Shown here piece by piece: positions 52,673-61,253 of a DNA stretch of 64,000 nucleotides (the first letter of the stretch is position 1; every line of letters begins with the position of its first letter). Below the pieces are notes generated by a model. That model did no database searches. It was not told where the DNA came from and worked only from the letters and a program-made list of their open reading frames with translations. The DNA comes from Anabaena cylindrica PCC 7122 (GTDB lineage Bacteria; Cyanobacteriota; Cyanobacteriia; Cyanobacteriales; Nostocaceae), in the NCBI RefSeq assembly GCF_000317695.1, contig NC_019771.1, positions 2,422,001 through 2,486,000 on the forward strand, read 5' to 3'. Made by a program: the position numbers and the translations under genes.

Positions 52673-54323
52673 GCAAATCTCTGTAGAGGCACTTATTAAT
52701 TTACGCCACCGCCTCGACGGATTGCCTAGCCGTTGTCAAGAGCGGCGAATTCTCATCGAAGAGACAGCAGCATTATATGGAGTGTCAACAGATACACTAT
52801 ATCGCGCCTTGCGTAACTCATCACGCCCCAAATCCATAAATCGCTCAGATAGCGGGACCCCCAGAAAACTTTCACTCGCGGAAATGGAACGCTACTGCGA
52901 GGTCATCGCGGCCATGAAAATCCGCACTAGTAACAAGAAAGGGCGACATATCTCCACAGTCCGGGCAATTGAACTGTTGGAGGAGTTTGGGATGGAAACA
53001 CCCGATGGTTTTGTCCAACCAGATAAAGGTGCGTTAACTAGAAGCACTGTCAATTATTACTTAAAAACATGGGGGTATGATCAAGAACGCATGACCAGGC
53101 AACCGCCTGCGGTGCGTTTTCAAGCAGAGTACAGCAACGAATGTTGGCATTTCGACCTCAGCCCATCTGATTTAAAACACGTAAAACAGCCATCATGGGT
53201 AGAACCGGGTAGAGGTAATCCATTACTGATGCTTTATAGTATTGTTGATGACCGTAGTGGTTTATGTTATCAAGAATACCACTGTGTTTATGGGGAGGAT
53301 GTAGAAGCTGCATTACGTTTCTTATTTAATGCGATGACAGCGAAAACAACCGACGGCTTTGCCTTTCAGGGGATTCCAGAGATGATTTATACGGATAACG
53401 GACCCATTGCGAAAAGCCACGTATTCCAAAATGTGATGGATTGCCTGAGAATCAATCTTGTTACCCATATGCCTGCGGGTAAAGATGGTCGTCGGGTAAC
53501 AGCCCGCTCCAAAGGCAAAGTAGAAAGACCTTCTCGGACAGTCAAAGAAGCCCATGAGACTCTGTATCACTTTCATGAACCGGAAAGCGACATTGAAGCT
53601 AACTTATGGTTGCGCCAATATTTGTTGCATTACAACGACAAACCACACCGCATAGAGCCGCATTCCCGGCTGGAAGATTGGTTGCGAAATATACCTAAGT
53701 CTGGCTTGCGTTCGATGTGTAGTTGGGAGCGATTCTGTACCTTTGCCCGTGAACCACAGCGCAGAAAAGTGGGAACGGATGCTAGGGTATCGGTAGAGGG
53801 TGTGGCTTATGAGGTAGAACCGGACTTAGCAGGAGAAACTGTCGTGCCATGGTGGGGCTTGTTTGACAACGAACTGTACGTAGAAAAAGAAGACCGTCGC
53901 TACGGACCATTTTACCCAGTTGACGGTCCTATCCCCTTACACCGCTACCGTAAATTTAAGAAAACTAAAACCGAAGAACGGGCAGATAAAATTGCCAATT
54001 TAGCTAAAAAGTTGGGTTTGCCACGAACTGCCTTGGACAAAAACACGGATTTACAATTTCTGGTGGATAAGTATAAGGAATTGGAGCCAACTGTTACACC
54101 TTTTAACGACCCTGACCCATACCAAGAATTTACTTATCCGACTGTATTGTTTGCTAAGAGGGCGATTTCTGAACAACTGGCCAGACCTTTGGCTAAATTG
54201 TCTCCCGAACAGTTGGCATTCATTGATGCCCTGCTGGCTGAGACTCTGAATAAAAAAGCGATTATTGAACGAGTGCGGCAATATTTCCGCTCAAATCAAG
54301 GAGAGGAACAAAATGCTCACTGA
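52662..54323 (+). CDS. tnsB: TnsB-like transposase of transposon copy 2
   Basis: 553 aa with all DDE residues (CWHFDLS, EMIYTDNG, KVERPSRTVKEAH). Three substitutions against copy 1: Ser for Phe after VERP, Pro for Leu in VVPWWG, Arg for Lys in LARPLAKL. The first lies two residues after the catalytic Glu and could affect activity. Frame intact. Confidence 0.92.
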   Translation: MVHKQISVEALINLRHRLDGLPSRCQERRILIEETAALYGVSTDTLYRALRNSSRPKSINRSDSGTPRKLSLAEMERYCEVIAAMKIRTSNKKGRHISTVRAIELLEEFGMETPDGFVQPDKGALTRSTVNYYLKTWGYDQERMTRQPPAVRFQAEYSNECWHFDLSPSDLKHVKQPSWVEPGRGNPLLMLYSIVDDRSGLCYQEYHCVYGEDVEAALRFLFNAMTAKTTDGFAFQGIPEMIYTDNGPIAKSHVFQNVMDCLRINLVTHMPAGKDGRRVTARSKGKVERPSRTVKEAHETLYHFHEPESDIEANLWLRQYLLHYNDKPHRIEPHSRLEDWLRNIPKSGLRSMCSWERFCTFAREPQRRKVGTDARVSVEGVAYEVEPDLAGETVVPWWGLFDNELYVEKEDRRYGPFYPVDGPIPLHRYRKFKKTKTEERADKIANLAKKLGLPRTALDKNTDLQFLVDKYKELEPTVTPFNDPDPYQEFTYPTVLFAKRAISEQLARPLAKLSPEQLAFIDALLAETLNKKAIIERVRQYFRSNQGEEQNAH

Positions 54324-55283
54324 AGTCATGGAACACTTTCGATTGCTCAGAGAGTTCCGCAAGGCTGGCTACTACGAAACAGAACACCAAAAACAATTGT
54401 TTAAGGATATTAAAGTCGCAATCCATTCAGGAAAGCTGGTTGCCATCACGGGAATTATCGGGTGTGGCAAGACGACGACTTTACGACGTTTGTTTGAGGT
54501 TTTGGAGAAAGAAGGCAAGATTTTAGTCTCGAAATCGCTTTCTGTTGATAAAAACCGAGCGACGCTACCAACACTGATTGCTGCCTTATTTTACGATTTA
54601 GCAACAGATAAGGAAATTAAAATTCCTGCACTTGGGGAAAAACGAGAACGGGAACTGCGTGACTTGATTAGAAAAGGTAAAAAGCCTGTGGCGTTGTTTG
54701 TAGATGAGGCTCACGACTTACATTACAGTACGCTCACAGGACTCAAACGTTTAATTGAGGTAGTTGAAGACGGTGGTGGTACGCTCTCAGTTGTGTTAGC
54801 TGGTCATCCTAAGCTGAAAAATGATTTACGCCGTCCAACTATGGAAGAAATTGGCTATCGGGCAACTGTTTTTCTTTGGAGGGTATTGTTGGTAGTCAAA
54901 AAGAATATATTGAATGGTTGGTATCTAAATGTACTACTGAAGATACTCAAATAAGTGAGATATTGGAGCCGGATGCTATTGAATTACTTGCCATGCGGTT
55001 GAGGACACCATTGCAAATTGAGCAACATTTGACACTAGCTTTCGAGGCTGCATACCTTTTTGGAGAGAAAACTGTTACCACAGCGATTATTGAGTCTATT
55101 TTATCTAAGCAAATTGACGATTTGGAACCCACCTTAACCCGGCATGGCTACGATGTAAGGGGCTTGGCGGAACAGTTCAATGCCAAACCGGCGGAAATTA
55201 AATTGCTGTTTCGCGGACAACTTGATCCAGCCCGCTCTCGTGAATTACACGAGCAAATGCTGGCGGCAGGACTGCCACTTTGA
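54313..55283 (+). pseudogene. tnsC: TnsC/TniB-like ATPase of copy 2, frameshifted
   Basis: Begins MLTEVMEHFRLLREFRKAGY with the same ribosome-binding site as copy 1. A run of six T in copy 1 is five T here (54868-54872), so after GYRATVF the frame becomes LWRVLLVVKK and stops at 54954. The remaining part (MEGIVGSQKEYIEWLVSKCT onward) is open in another frame from 54876. Walker A and B are upstream of the break. Copy 2 would need the ATPase from another copy. Confidence 0.9.
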
Positions 55284-55484
55284 GCGGATTGAAACTGCGA
55301 TAAAAATGTTAGTATTTATAGTTGCAATTAATCCTGGTTGAAACGGATGATTGCAGGTTGGTTGCATTTAATCCTGGTTCAGTTGCAATTAATTCTGGCT
55401 CAACCGTATTTATAGTTGCATTTAATCCTGGTTTGAAAATCCCTTGATTGCAGGTTTGACTGATTAGTATTGCAGGTCGCTACA

Positions 55485-56643
55485 TATACTCATTAGATTC
55501 TGGGGACCATACACCATTGGCATCAGCTTCATATCTCATCCATGATTTAGTTTCATCGTTGAAGGCGATCATGTGGCGATAATCTTCAGCGATTTCTTTG
55601 GCCATTTGATCCGGTGGTGGATTCTTATGCTTCTCTGGTTCGTCGTTTTGAGGTGTTCCTGATTTAAAGGTTTTCTCCAGTCGGGCAATGGCATCAGAGT
55701 AAGCCCGGTCAAATGCTCCTGTTCCTGAATTTACTATTAAGTCATCAATTCCTTTACCTTGTTCAGTTCTCCAGAAAATATCCTCTACATAAGATGGGTT
55801 AGCAGCTTTCAATGCTAGGGTCAAACGTTTCTTACCCTTGGTGACTGATATTTTGGCTTTGTGCGAGTCGTCTCTGTCCATGGCCAGTAGCCAAATTGAG
55901 TTTTCTACTGCCAACCGTTCTAAGTCAGGGGTAAGGCTTGGCTCTAAGTTAATTCCATCTTCATCTTTGGATTTACCCGCACCGCACCGACAACCATAGA
56001 GTCCGATGGTAACGTAACCCTGAGAAAGTGCGGCTAGTGCCTTCTTGCCACCTTCTGTAATGATTCTAGGGATTTTAGCTTCTCTCACCCAGTCCCAAAA
56101 ACTACCTTCCATCGGCACATTCATACCGGATCTAGAAGCAACTTTCTTTCTAATTGGTTCGGGGACAGGTGGCGTGAATGCGCGATCGCCATTTCCCTTT
56201 GGGGCTAAATATCTGTAGGGGCGTTGACGGTCTTCATCCCAAAGGCTAACCATTACCTGCCACAAACTACCATCCTCATTTCTGAGGAATGCAGCATAGA
56301 TAGGTTCTTTAACTTGGTATCCGAACCGGGTGAAGTACCATCCCAATTCGTCATGAATGGGAGCTTCAGCGTCCATGCCGTCTGTCCACTCAATGGATTC
56401 ATGAAACTCAATATCAGCAAATAGTTCTGGGTCTATGCCACTACCGTTAATAAATAAATCCTTGGCAAATGATTTAAATTCTTCAAAACTGGTAAATTTG
56501 TTCTGTAAATTGACAGTTTTGGAAGTGTCTATTTGGCTGTCAGTAAGGCTTTTCGCATCTTTTTCTGCTACAATAGTAGTAGATTTTATATTTTTTGTTG
56601 TGGGTGAAGTTGTCGCTTCCCCATTTTTTTTGCGTGTAGTCAT
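55485..56643 (-). pseudogene. DUF3854 plasmid replication primase/helicase, truncated by transposon copy 2
   Basis: About 385 native residues. After a low-complexity N-terminus there is a DUF3854/TOPRIM-like domain (about 195-300: KIPRIITEGGKKALAALSQG, SIWLLAMDRDDSHKAKISVT, EQGKGIDDLIVNSG). The last segment (EIAEDYRHMIAFNDETKSWM, RYEADANGVWSPE) matches the start of the D5/primase-helicase region seen in plasmid and phage proteins. The helicase half has been cut off by the transposon. The missing half is not in the window. The TGGTGGAT repeats lie upstream of its start. Confidence 0.8.
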
Positions 56644-56740
56644 ATTATACCTTTACCTGAGTTGAGTGGTGTGTTTGGAGCTAACAAGGGATGCCAAAAA
56701 AGGTTTGAATTTTAGACATAGATATCAAAGGTGGTGAGTG

Positions 56741-56826
56741 ATGGTGGATTGCATGGTGGATTGTATGGTGGATTGTATGGTAGATGAAACCCTTGCTGTG
56801 TAAGGTTATGGTGGATGATGGTGGGT
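56741..56826. repeat. TGGTGGAT iteron-like repeats upstream of the truncated replication gene
   Basis: Three full ATGGTGGATTG units 12 bp apart (56741, 56753, 56765), a degenerate fourth (56777, ATGGTAGATG), then ATGGTGGATGATGGTGGG (56808). They lie 100-180 bp upstream of the ATG at 56643. The layout suits origin iterons or an operator. Confidence 0.68.
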
Positions 56827-56917
56827 TGAGCCTATCTTTTACAGTCGTAGGGAAAATATATTTTGGATATATCTTTTCCCAAATAAAAACCCACCGCCAA
56901 ATTAATGACGATGGTTA

Positions 56918-57222
56918 TATATCCAAGGAAGCTTTCAAGGACTCAAGTAATTTAATTCGGTCGTGCAACTGGTTAACTCTAGCTTCAGAGTTAGTCAGTT
57001 CTTCCTTTGACTCTAGAATCAGTTGCTCTAGGATTCCCCCAGTGATTGCGGTGATAGCATCGCCACCGGAAGTTCCCCCCGTCCGATCATCTCTATTAGA
57101 TGTGATCGGCTGACATTCGCTGTTGCTGCTAGAGAGTCTAACCCCGCCAACGCAGTCTCTGTCAGGACGATACCCACACTCTTTTTGAGTTCCCCGTTCT
57201 CTCTGTGCTTGGCTTTTTTCAT
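56918..57222 (-). pseudogene. RHH DNA-binding protein with coiled-coil tail, split by a frameshift
   Basis: The frame from 57222 (MKKAKHRENGELKKSVGIVL, TETALAGLDSLAATANVSRS, HLIEMIGRGELPV) is a clear RHH/CopG-like domain that stops at 57028. The next frame continues with ILEQLILESKEELTNSEARV and NQLHDRIKLLESLKASL, a natural coiled coil ending at 56918. The shift lies between a G6 run (57077-57082) and 57035. It is either a mutation or programmed slippage. Possibly the partition or copy-control protein of the truncated replicon. Confidence 0.62.
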
Positions 57223-57272
57223 TTATCACCTTCATTACTTTCCTCTATACGATACCAAATAGTTCTATACAA

Positions 57273-57318
57273 TATCATATAGAGAATATTGACATATTGC
57301 AATATCCTCTATATGATA
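57273..57318. promoter_or_regulatory. Long imperfect palindrome upstream of the RHH gene
   Basis: TATCATATAGAG-AATATTG at 57273 mirrors CAATAT-CCTCTATATGATA ending 57318. CTATACGATACC and CTATACAATATC (57246, 57266) are extra half-sites. Probable operator of the RHH protein. Confidence 0.65.
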
Positions 57319-57968
57319 ATAATGTCACAAGTTACCAAAAGTAGCAATGTTGACGCGCTCCCTCCTGCCACCTTGCAGGACACACCAGTAACTACGGAGC
57401 AATCACAGCGATGGCACTGCCACCCATCAAAACCAGCGAGAGGGATGGGGTTTTAAAACAACTGACAATTGACAATTGACAATTGACAAATTACTTAGGA
57501 GGGAAACGTATCGAAATAAACTTAAAGCCTGAAAACATTGCACCACACAGCTTTGACTATTTTTAGTCGTTTCACATTTCGCACTAAATTTAGTTCCGAA
57601 ATGAGTGGTTTTGAAACATTTGAAATGGCGAAATGAACAATTTTTAGAGGCTACAAGTCTTTCTATCTATACCGTTTCAGCGTTTCAGAAAAGACCTTAT
57701 TTCATTTCAGGAAATTTCATTTTTATGGAGGCAAGAATCCTGAACCGAGAAATAAACGCTGAACCGATTACACCACAATGCTTTGACCATGATTTAGTCC
57801 GGTTCAGGAGGTTAATACATCAAAAATAGACATTTTCTAGACAATTTAGAGAAAGCTGAACCGTATGAACCGAGAGTTTTTTACCCAAAACTATTATCAG
57901 TTCATTGGTTCAGCGGTTCAGAGGTAAGTTCAACCAGTTCAAAAAAAACTACAGGATGGATTTGTATT
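57319..57968. repeat. Word-rich spacer (TTGACAA heptamers, GAAATG block, GAACCG/GGTTCA block)
   Basis: 57464-57490 holds tandem CAATTGA heptanucleotides, a known cyanobacterial repeat type. 57575-57725 is rich in GAAATG/CATTTC-like words, and 57735-57935 in GAACCG/GGTTCA. The two blocks share a skeleton (CACCACA, GCTTTGAC, TTTAGTC near 57540-57570 and 57768-57800), so one is a copy in which the word has been changed. GAGGTAAGTTCA at 57921 repeats the leader of the following genes. No gene. Confidence 0.6.
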
Positions 57969-58235
57969 ATGTTATCCACTGATATCTTAAGGGAAAACGT
58001 TGAGAATATTGTTTCAGCACCATCCAAAAAACGAGAGCAAAGAGTTTCTGAGTTACTAAGGGCAATGGACACATTAAATGATTTGATTAGACATCAGGAA
58101 CTTATAAGAATGGCGTTGGAAGAATGTAACACAGATAATCGCATAACTCTCTTGCTAGACCTTTATTTAATGATTTCAGATAGCTCTCTAGAGGATATTT
58201 CAGGAACACTGGAGCGATTACAAGCCAGTCTCTAG
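57969..58235 (+). CDS. Small helical hypothetical protein (88 aa)
   Basis: No family recognised. An all-helical acidic/basic protein (KKREQRVSELLRAMDTLNDL, ITLLLDLYLMISDSSLEDIS). The leader GAGGTAAGTTCA, 37 bp upstream, is shared with the next two genes. Start at MLSTDILRENVENIV. Confidence 0.6.
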   Translation: MLSTDILRENVENIVSAPSKKREQRVSELLRAMDTLNDLIRHQELIRMALEECNTDNRITLLLDLYLMISDSSLEDISGTLERLQASL

Positions 58236-58395
58236 AAATTAACCAGCAAGTTAACCATCTACAAAATGGAATAAGATAATGTAATTAAACAATCGGCTTG
58301 ACCGATTAACAATAGTTTCAGTATATCTGCATTATGTTTTTATAACGCAGATATATTTAACTGCGAGTAGTTCCACCATTTTTGAGGTAAGTTCA

Positions 58396-58665
58396 ATGAC
58401 TAGAAAGAAACAATCTAAAGACACCCCAGTAATGAAATCTGGTAAGAAAGGATATTCCTTGATTGATAACAAAGAAATGCTTTCTTTGCACATGACAATA
58501 GATTACTTGGCACACCTTTTATCTGAAGAGTGGAAGGGTGATAAAAAAAAGTTAATTTATAAAGCACGGGAGACATCTTGGGAATTTATTGACCAACAAG
58601 ATGATAATAAGATTGAGGAACAAGCTAATGAAATAATTAACCACCTTGCCAATCCTGATGAGTAG
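58396..58665 (+). CDS. Small paralogous protein A (89 aa)
   Basis: MTRKKQSKDTPVMKSGKKGY then SLIDNKEMLSLHMTIDYLAH, LLSEEWKGDKKKLIYKARET and an acidic end. Paralogue of the following gene. GAGGTAAGTTCA directly precedes the ATG, giving GAGG as ribosome-binding site. Highly charged; function unknown. Confidence 0.66.
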   Translation: MTRKKQSKDTPVMKSGKKGYSLIDNKEMLSLHMTIDYLAHLLSEEWKGDKKKLIYKARETSWEFIDQQDDNKIEEQANEIINHLANPDE

Positions 58666-58712
58666 GAGATAGGCGATAACAAGTCAAAATATTTTATGAA
58701 GAGGTAAGTTCA

Positions 58713-58982
58713 ATGACTAGAAAACAATCAAAAGATACCCCAATAATGAGGTCAAACAAGAAGGGGTATTCGTTGGTCGAACATCGGAGATTTCTTTCTT
58801 TGAACGTGATTTCAGATATTTTGATATGGCGTTTATCTGAAGAGTTAAAATGTGACGAAAAAGAGGTTAAAGAATGGGCAATAAGGGAAGCCAAATCCAT
58901 TGTCAAATCTTGGGATGACGAGGGTGTCGAAAAAGCAATCAACAAAATAATAGAGAATTCTGAAAATTTGAAGATAGGGTAA
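58713..58982 (+). CDS. Small paralogous protein B (89 aa)
   Basis: MTRKQSKDTPIMRSNKKGYS then LVEHRRFLSLNVISDILIWR, LSEELKCDEKEVKEWAIREA. The N-terminus and leader (GAGGTAAGTTCA plus ATG) are nearly those of protein A, while the C-terminal half has diverged, so this is an older tandem duplication. Confidence 0.66.
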   Translation: MTRKQSKDTPIMRSNKKGYSLVEHRRFLSLNVISDILIWRLSEELKCDEKEVKEWAIREAKSIVKSWDDEGVEKAINKIIENSENLKIG

Positions 58983-59063
58983 CACCAGATAAATAAAATT
59001 TGTCGAGTTACCAAAACTGACGGCTAAAAATTACTTCCTTTTTTCTCATAAAGAGCTTAACCT

Positions 59064-59390
59064 ATGTCAGAAAAACCGTACAGTTTCATTGAAGGTATTG
59101 ATTGGGATTATGTGCCAAGCCATTCACTAACTCAATCTGAAATATCTATTTACAGCAAGTGGTTAGGGCTTCCAATCAAGCAATTTACCCCAGTAACTCT
59201 TCACCTAAATCTACCGAAAAACCATGAAGAGTACGGTGATACCCTATCCGATTTTCTTAAAGAAAAGTATCCCAGCGTATGGGAGCAACTTCTACTTCGT
59301 GCCGCAGGTGATTACGCTCTACGTAGTTATTTGGCTGGCTACTTCAAAGAAGAGATTGACCTTTGGCTCAAAGATAAACTGACGAATTAG
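59064..59390 (+). CDS. Hypothetical protein (108 aa)
   Basis: MSEKPYSFIEGIDWDYVPSH, LTQSEISIYSKWLGLPIKQF, YPSVWEQLLLRAAGDYALRS. Well-formed mixed protein with no recognised family. AAAGAGC lies about 12 nt upstream of the ATG. Last of the rightward small-gene set before the GACAGA-rich spacer. Confidence 0.6.
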   Translation: MSEKPYSFIEGIDWDYVPSHSLTQSEISIYSKWLGLPIKQFTPVTLHLNLPKNHEEYGDTLSDFLKEKYPSVWEQLLLRAAGDYALRSYLAGYFKEEIDLWLKDKLTN

Positions 59391-59424
59391 GTTGGCTGAA
59401 GGTACTTTTAACTGATTGTTGAGA

Positions 59425-59582
59425 ATTGTCTGTCCAATTGGACAGACGCTCAAACCATCAAATTGTCCGAAAATTAGACAGACAGACAGAACGGACAGAA
59501 TCAGACAGAACCCTTGCATATCAATGGACAGACAGCAGACAGACTTTAGACAGAATCGGACAGACTTAGACAGACAAAAAGG
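59425..59582. repeat. GACAGA/GACAGAC word-rich spacer
   Basis: More than fifteen GACAGA, GACAGAC or GTCTGTC words in about 160 bp at irregular 6-20 bp distances, beginning with the palindrome GTCTGTCCAATTGGACAGAC (59430-59449). A HIP1 pair GCGATCGC with a GCGATCGCATTT...GCGATCGC symmetry follows at 59582-59612. Not CRISPR: no constant repeat or spacer length. Confidence 0.7.
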
Positions 59583-59649
59583 CGATCGCATTTTTTTGGG
59601 GATGCGATCGCTCTGTGGGTAAAATTACCCTGTAGCTTTGTACAACTCA

Positions 59650-60054
59650 ATGAAAATAATAAATACGATCATCTCACTAATTATTGGTGCTGGTGTAGGG
59701 AGTAGTGCTACTTACTATTTCATGCCTAAACCTAGCACCACAGAAACAATATTTTCGGCTAAACAGGCAGGTAGAGGAGGAACCGATAAATATGAAATCC
59801 GTTGGTATGGGAAACCCAAAAATCAGTATTGGGGAGGCAACTACACAATTATGAAACCAGATGCACCGATGGAAATTGTAAATATTCCCAAGTCTCCACA
59901 CATAGTTAAAATTCAACTACCAAAACAATCTGTTGTAGCTGCGGCCGGAAATGTACAAGACATAAAAATATTTAGGAATGGAAAGGAATGCGGTAAACCT
60001 GGGATAGTAGGTGATGGGATACCATTAAACAAAGGCTGTCAACCAGACTTATAA
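59650..60054 (+). CDS. Membrane-anchored/exported hypothetical protein (134 aa)
   Basis: Start at MKIINTIISLIIGAGVGSSA (59650), a hydrophobic N-terminal segment with a GAGVGSSATYY turn, then a periplasmic-type domain with EIRWYGKPKNQYWGGNYTIM and two Cys near the end (GKECGKPG, KGCQPDL). Probably secreted or tethered. It converges with the leftward gene at 60049 (6-bp overlap). No family recognised. Confidence 0.6.
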   Translation: MKIINTIISLIIGAGVGSSATYYFMPKPSTTETIFSAKQAGRGGTDKYEIRWYGKPKNQYWGGNYTIMKPDAPMEIVNIPKSPHIVKIQLPKQSVVAAAGNVQDIKIFRNGKECGKPGIVGDGIPLNKGCQPDL

Positions 60055-60267
60055 AAATTCAACTACTTCCTTAATAAGTGAAATTTTTTCGGGATAAGTC
60101 ATCTCCAAAATTCTAGCGACTTGATTTATCCCTAAGAGCCTGATGTGTTCAGCATCAGGCTCTAGTCTTGTATGCTTTAGTATTCCGACAACTAGATCAA
60201 CAATAGCTAGGATTTCATTGTAAGAAAAAGGGTTAGAGTTCATCTCATTATTCTTAAAGGTAATCAC
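60049..60267 (-). CDS. Small hypothetical protein (72 aa)
   Basis: MITFKNNEMNSNPFSYNEIL, AIVDLVVGILKHTRLEPDAE, HIRLLGINQVARILEMTYPE. Helical; no family. The last gene of the leftward set. The first nine residues may not be translated if the start is MNSNP (60243). Confidence 0.5.
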   Translation of the reverse strand: MITFKNNEMNSNPFSYNEILAIVDLVVGILKHTRLEPDAEHIRLLGINQVARILEMTYPEKISLIKEVVEFL

Positions 60268-60360
60268 ACATATTTTTTTTTAGCAGCAGAGGATGCAGCT
60301 AGAGAAAAGATTATTCGATCCGGTCGTTCTCTCTCGTCTCTCTCTGTTGATTTTATATTT

Positions 60361-60660
60361 TTATCTGTCACTAGACCCCCTCCCACCACCGGATTGATTC
60401 CAGTCCTTATTCATTTGATAAAATTTTATTTCTTGTAGTGAATCCTTAATTGTGTCTAATTTGTTCTCGATATCTTGAAAGTGATTAGCCAAATTAGTGG
60501 AAAGCTGATCTTGATTCCTCTTGATATGCCCAAATTCTCTCTCCGCTGCATACTTTTTAGTTTCCGCAGTGGATTTTTGATTGATAATCCAGAGAATACC
60601 CGATCCTATAGCTAGTAAAGTTCCAACTAGCCCCAAGCACAGACTAATAATTTCCAACAT
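60361..60660 (-). CDS. Single-span membrane protein with coiled coil (99 aa)
   Basis: Residues 3-27 (EIISLCLGLVGTLLAIGSGI, LWIINQ) form one transmembrane helix, followed by a coiled coil (LSTNLANHFQDIENKLDTIK, DSLQEI) and a Gly/Ser-rich end. The layout resembles phage-associated holin-like or spanin-like proteins, but also many unrelated membrane proteins. Confidence 0.6.
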   Translation of the reverse strand: MLEIISLCLGLVGTLLAIGSGILWIINQKSTAETKKYAAEREFGHIKRNQDQLSTNLANHFQDIENKLDTIKDSLQEIKFYQMNKDWNQSGGGRGSSDR

Positions 60661-60663
60661 AGT

Positions 60664-60987
60664 TTAACCCCACGCATCAATATTAACTATCCATAGAAAC
60701 TGGCTTTTTACCCGGTTTATTTTTTTCACCCCTATCCGTCGATTGGTAAATGATGGAGGGGGTTTCATTTCCAAAACAGTATTATTTTCTGTTGGATAGA
60801 TGCGTTGAAAATTAGCAAAATCCTGATAACTATCTACTTGGGTAATGTACCCGTAATTAATAAAAAGAGGGTCAGAGTTTAAAGTATGTCTGACCCTAAT
60901 CCATTCAACAGACTCATCAATTGATGATGTGAACTGCCACTTGTCAGAGATAGGAATAGCAGCAATATTTACCCATCCCATTACCAA
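60664..60987 (-). CDS. Hypothetical protein (107 aa)
   Basis: MVMGWVNIAAIPISDKWQFT, SIDESVEWIRVRHTLNSDPL, FINYGYITQVDSYQDFANFQ; beta-rich, no recognised family. It starts within the stop region of the preceding 90-aa gene (7-bp overlap) and ends 3 bp before the 99-aa gene, so it is translated as part of the leftward set. Confidence 0.6.
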   Translation of the reverse strand: MVMGWVNIAAIPISDKWQFTSSIDESVEWIRVRHTLNSDPLFINYGYITQVDSYQDFANFQRIYPTENNTVLEMKPPPSFTNRRIGVKKINRVKSQFLWIVNIDAWG

Positions 60988-61253
60988 TCTTCCTCACATT
61001 CACCAATTTCATCCAAGCGATCGTCATACTCTCCACCGTACAGATAATCTTCCAGATCATCAGCGGTAGCCACCCTTACAATTCCACTACCAGGTTCGAC
61101 AACAAAAGCATACCCGTCTGGGTCTTTAGCTGCTGCTTTTCTCCAATCGGGAGGAGGTGAAGCCAACGTAAAGTCAAAACCCGGATCACCAGGGAGAATA
61201 ATGACTCTCCCATCATGGGGGTATTGAGGCTTATGCGTTAGGGAGGAGATCAT
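60981..61253 (-). CDS. Acidic hypothetical protein (90 aa)
   Basis: MISSLTHKPQYPHDGRVIIL, PGDPGFDFTLASPPPDWRKA, and a very acidic tail DDLEDYLYGGEYDDRLDEIG. It overlaps both neighbours (23 bp with the 196-aa gene, 7 bp with the 107-aa gene). No family recognised. Confidence 0.58.
   Translation of the reverse strand: MISSLTHKPQYPHDGRVIILPGDPGFDFTLASPPPDWRKAAAKDPDGYAFVVEPGSGIVRVATADDLEDYLYGGEYDDRLDEIGECEEDW

Larger units (their letters stand above)
51690..55484 (+). mobile_element. Tn552/Tn7-like transposon, copy 2 (3795 bp)
   Basis: The same termini and gene order as copy 1 but rightward. The left flank is AGCCCCAGATACG after the last tRNA, and the right flank is TATACTCATT inside a replication gene. 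There is no target duplication. One base shorter than copy 1 because of a deletion in the ATPase gene. Confidence 0.94.

Noticed and set aside
56741..56826. Diversity-generating retroelement template repeats
   Set aside because: No reverse transcriptase and no variable-repeat gene; the units are plain tandem repeats.
59425..59582. CRISPR array
   Set aside because: The GACAGA words are too short and irregularly spaced, with no constant repeat and no cas genes nearby.
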